DNA of 17,135 bases from NCBI GenBank assembly GCA_013214275.1, contig JABSPP010000011.1, positions 1-17,135 of the forward strand, given 5' to 3'. Made by a program: the position numbers and the translations under genes. Below the pieces are notes generated by a model. The model made no database searches and had not been told where the DNA came from. It was given only the letters and a program-made list of their open reading frames with translations. This document shows, in pieces, positions 14,748 through 17,135 of the stretch (the first letter of the stretch is position 1; every line of letters starts with the position of its first letter). Source of the DNA: Flavobacteriaceae bacterium. GTDB lineage: Bacteria > Bacteroidota > Bacteroidia > Flavobacteriales > Flavobacteriaceae.

Positions 14748-15914
14748 TTAGGTTATTGGCTTGTATGTTTTTTTGTCTATAATTATTTTGGCGATGATTT
14801 CTCTGAGAATCTCGGAAGTACCTCCTCCAATGGGGCCTAGTCTACTGTCTCTTAGCAGTCTTGCCATTGGGTATTCTTCCATGTAACCGTAACCTCCTAA
14901 TAATTGTAGGGCATCGTAAATGACTTCATCGGCCATTTTTGTAGATAGGAGCTTAGACATGCTTGCTTCTTTAACTACATAGCCACCTTGACCTAATCTT
15001 TTGGCTATGGAGTAGTTAAATTCTTTGCACATTTCTACTTGACCAGCCATATCGGCTATTTTGTGCCTTAATGCTTGTAATTTGTCTATGGTTGTGCCAA
15101 ATGCTTTTCTTTGGGACATGTATTGAATGGTGTAATCTACTGCATATTCTGCTCTGGCGTGAGCATTGATTCCCATGATGAGTCTTTCTAAGGCAAAGTG
15201 CTGCATGATATATGGAAAGCCTTTTCCTTCTTCTCCCATTAAATTTTTGAGGGGGACTTTTACGTTATCAAATGCAATTTCTCCTGTGTCTGAGGCTTTC
15301 CAGCCTAGTTTGTCTAGTTTTGTCGCAGTGATTCCAGGCATTTCTCTGTCTAGGATAAACAGAGACATTCCGGTGTGTTTGGATGTGGGATCTGTTTTGG
15401 CTGCCACGATGAGATAATCTGAGTAAACGCCATTGGTAATGAAGGTTTTTGATCCATTGATGATATAGTGATCGTCATTTTTTGTGGCTGTGGTTCTCAT
15501 TCCTGCGACATCTGAGCCTCCAAATGGCTCGGTAATACACAGGCAGCCAATCTTTTCTCCTGTGATACTTGGAACTAAATATTTTTGTTTGATGGATTCG
15601 TCTCCTTCTTTATTGAGGTGGGTCATGGCTAGGTACGCATGAGCCCATATTGCAGCTGCAAATCCTCCTGAGTTGATTTTTTGAAGCTCTTCTAGGAAAA
15701 TGACTGTGTAGAAAATATCTAGGTCTAATCCTCCATATGCTTCCGGATAATTCAACCCAAAATACCCCATTTCACCAAATTTTGTCCAGATAAACCGTTC
15801 TATGCTTCCTGTTTTCTCCCACTTTTCGATGTGTGGTACAACTTCCTTTTGCAAAAATTCTCTGAAGCTTTCTCTAAAAAACTCGTGTTCTTCAGTAAAG
15901 TATCCGTTTTCCAT
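14748..15914 (-). CDS. Acyl-CoA dehydrogenase family protein
   Basis: FAD-dependent flavoenzyme that introduces the alpha-beta double bond in acyl-CoA, 388 residues, normal length. The alpha-helical N-domain covers about 1-120. The flavin-contacting signature CITEPFGGSD is at 126-135, and the C-terminal domain contains QRKAFG (268-273) and LGGYGYMEEYPMAR (339-352). At the position where medium-chain enzymes have their catalytic Glu in YEGT, this protein has GGGTSEI (363-369). E243 in ALER instead matches the catalytic Glu on helix G of long-chain and isovaleryl-CoA dehydrogenases. Substrate is therefore likely long- or branched-chain acyl-CoA, but not certain. The gene starts 7 bases after the HhH protein gene, so the two are probably co-transcribed; the reason for the pairing is unclear. 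Confidence 0.92.
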   Translation of the reverse strand: MENGYFTEEHEFFRESFREFLQKEVVPHIEKWEKTGSIERFIWTKFGEMGYFGLNYPEAYGGLDLDIFYTVIFLEELQKINSGGFAAAIWAHAYLAMTHLNKEGDESIKQKYLVPSITGEKIGCLCITEPFGGSDVAGMRTTATKNDDHYIINGSKTFITNGVYSDYLIVAAKTDPTSKHTGMSLFILDREMPGITATKLDKLGWKASDTGEIAFDNVKVPLKNLMGEEGKGFPYIMQHFALERLIMGINAHARAEYAVDYTIQYMSQRKAFGTTIDKLQALRHKIADMAGQVEMCKEFNYSIAKRLGQGGYVVKEASMSKLLSTKMADEVIYDALQLLGGYGYMEEYPMARLLRDSRLGPIGGGTSEILREIIAKIIIDKKTYKPIT

Positions 15915-15921
15915 TTAGTGT

Positions 15922-16830
15922 CTATTCGGCAGACAAATATACGACTATTCTATTGTACTTATTGAGTGGAAATCCTTCGATATTTTTTAACTCTGATATG
16001 TCTTGTAGCTCGGCGACTTCATCTCTAAAATCAAAAATTTTTTTACACAAGTCATAATCGATGTAGGGCAATGCTAGAATTTCTTTAAAGTGTGCAGTAT
16101 TGATGTTTATTTTCTTTATGGAAGGTGTTGTTTTGATGGTAAATGTCTTTAGAATTCGATTTCCCAGAGTCTCATCAAGATTCCAGACTTCAAAGATTTG
16201 ATCGGTAACATAAAAACCTTGTAGCTTGGTTCTATAGTTGATAATTCGTTCTGCTAGGGCTTCTTCTACTCCTTCTATGGCTAAAAAGTCACTTAATGTG
16301 GCTGAGTTGAGGTCTCTGGTAGAAATAATTGTTTGATCTTTTTTTACCTCGTGGTTAAAATGTGTCTTTGTATTTCTTTTCTTGGGAGTCTTTTTTTGCG
16401 TCCATGCAGGAAATTTGAAATACGGTGAAATTTTATGGAGAAGGCTGTCGGAGATTTTTGTAACTCTCTGAAAATCCTGTGTTGAATTGACATATTTTCC
16501 AAGAGCTCTGTGTTGGTGGAGGCGATCTATTTCTTCTGTGGACATTCCGAGCTGGTATCCTTTGTAATCTGTAATAAAATTAGGATTGAATGGGTAAATT
16601 TTAAGTGATGTATTGCTGTTTCTTATTTTTTTTAAACTGTCTATCTGTTTTTGGAAAATGGCAGACTCTTCTGGATCTAAAATGTTGGTTGTCTCGTCTT
16701 TAAAATCAATAAAATGATAGGAAAGCTGGGTAATAAGGATTACTGTACATAAGAGCAAAATCCCACTTCGCTGTTGTTTGGTGTACAAGAAATGGGATTT
16801 CATATTTTTTAATTTTTCTTTTTGTAGCAT
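15922..16830 (-). CDS. Membrane-anchored helix-hairpin-helix (ComEA-like) protein
   Basis: 302 residues as drawn; a start at Met10 (16801-16803, MKSHFLYTKQQRSG) is equally or more likely and puts the membrane anchor closer to the N-terminus. One transmembrane segment lies at about 23-40 (GILLLCTVILITQLSYHF). A charged linker follows, then three degenerate helix-hairpin-helix units at about 76-141, 173-232 (DLNSATLSDFLAIEGVEEAL) and 241-302 (ININTAHFKEILALPYID), separated by a Lys/Thr-rich segment at 145-172. ComEA proteins with this motif bind DNA during uptake in competent bacteria. This protein would place its HhH units outside the cytoplasmic membrane, but DNA binding and competence are inference. 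It is followed by the acyl-CoA dehydrogenase at 7 bases. Confidence 0.82.
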   Translation of the reverse strand: MLQKEKLKNMKSHFLYTKQQRSGILLLCTVILITQLSYHFIDFKDETTNILDPEESAIFQKQIDSLKKIRNSNTSLKIYPFNPNFITDYKGYQLGMSTEEIDRLHQHRALGKYVNSTQDFQRVTKISDSLLHKISPYFKFPAWTQKKTPKKRNTKTHFNHEVKKDQTIISTRDLNSATLSDFLAIEGVEEALAERIINYRTKLQGFYVTDQIFEVWNLDETLGNRILKTFTIKTTPSIKKININTAHFKEILALPYIDYDLCKKIFDFRDEVAELQDISELKNIEGFPLNKYNRIVVYLSAE

Positions 16831-16859
16831 TTGTAAATTTATAAATCAAATGAGTCTAA

Positions 16860-17135
16860 TTAGGACACCCCTGATTTGATCGCTGTCATATATTTGTTAA
16901 GTTCTACTTTTACTTTAGGAGCTAAAAGTACGAGTCCTACCATGTTGGGTACCATCATCGCAAAAATCATAGCATCAGAAAATCCTATAACAGAATTTAA
17001 GCTTGCTGCAGCTCCAATGACTACAAAAATACAGAAGATTAACTTATATGTGTATTCCATTTTCTTTGTTCTACCAAAGAGGTAAGCCCAACCCTGAAAA
17101 CCGTAATACGACCAGGATATCATGGTGCTGAATGC
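16860..17135 (-). CDS. Sodium:alanine symporter family (AGCS), C-terminal part
   Basis: Only the last 91 residues lie in the window; the frame is open to the right edge and continues upstream as AFSTM before the first internal Met. The stretch SWSYYGFQGWAYLFG is characteristic of the C-terminal region of AGCS amino acid-sodium symporters. At least two hydrophobic segments follow (KLIFCIFVVIGAAASL and AMIFAMMVPNMVGLVLLAP), ending in a short polar tail. It would import alanine or glycine with sodium across the inner membrane. The stop is 29 bases before the first start of the HhH gene, with no terminator seen between them, so read-through is possible. Confidence 0.85.
   Translation of the reverse strand, partial: AFSTMISWSYYGFQGWAYLFGRTKKMEYTYKLIFCIFVVIGAAASLNSVIGFSDAMIFAMMVPNMVGLVLLAPKVKVELNKYMTAIKSGVS

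Noticed and set aside
1..17135. A previously undescribed biological system
   Set aside because: All coding regions belong to recognisable housekeeping or metabolic families; no defence, CRISPR, phage or secretion-system genes or unusual repeats were seen on either strand.

Overview
The window is a chromosomal housekeeping segment from a member of the Bacteroidota, most probably a Flavobacteriaceae species. The RpoB, RpoC, EF-Tu, NusG and bS21 sequences are of the flavobacterial type. The DNA is AT-rich, promoters fit the Bacteroidota -7 consensus TAnnTTTG, and almost no gene has a Shine-Dalgarno (SD) sequence. Every gene lies on the minus strand, so transcription runs from high to low coordinates. 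No gap between genes exceeds about 240 bases, and I see no mobile element, CRISPR array or accessory island.

In transcription order, the right end (17135-14748) holds the C-terminal end of a sodium:alanine (AGCS-type) symporter. It is followed by a membrane-anchored protein with three ComEA-like helix-hairpin-helix units and an acyl-CoA dehydrogenase 7 bases behind it. A short REP-like intergenic sequence separates these from rpsU (ribosomal protein bS21), which has its own promoter, an unusually strong SD and a downstream terminator. Next is a two-gene unit, xerC-type recombinase and hpf/raiA hibernation factor, which overlap by ATGA.

The centre and left (12871-1) form one long translation/transcription unit: tRNA-Thr(TGT), tRNA-Tyr(GTA), tRNA-Gly(TCC), tRNA-Thr(GGT), tuf, tRNA-Trp(CCA), secE, nusG, rplK, rplA, rplJ, rplL, rpoB and rpoC, which runs off the left edge. 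It starts at a candidate promoter whose -7 element directly touches the hpf terminator hairpin. The four-tRNA-plus-tuf order is the same as the E. coli thrU-tyrU-glyT-thrT-tufB locus. A long hairpin sits between rplL and rpoB, where E. coli also has an attenuator/RNase III region that sets the ratio of ribosomal protein to polymerase.

Together the genes supply tRNAs, the elongation factor, the secretion channel subunit, a transcription elongation factor, large-subunit stalk proteins and the two large RNA polymerase subunits. I found no undescribed system. The observations most worth a second look are regulatory: the rpsU SD with the bS21 tyrosine, the promoter/terminator overlap before the tRNA-tuf operon, and the rplL-rpoB hairpin.
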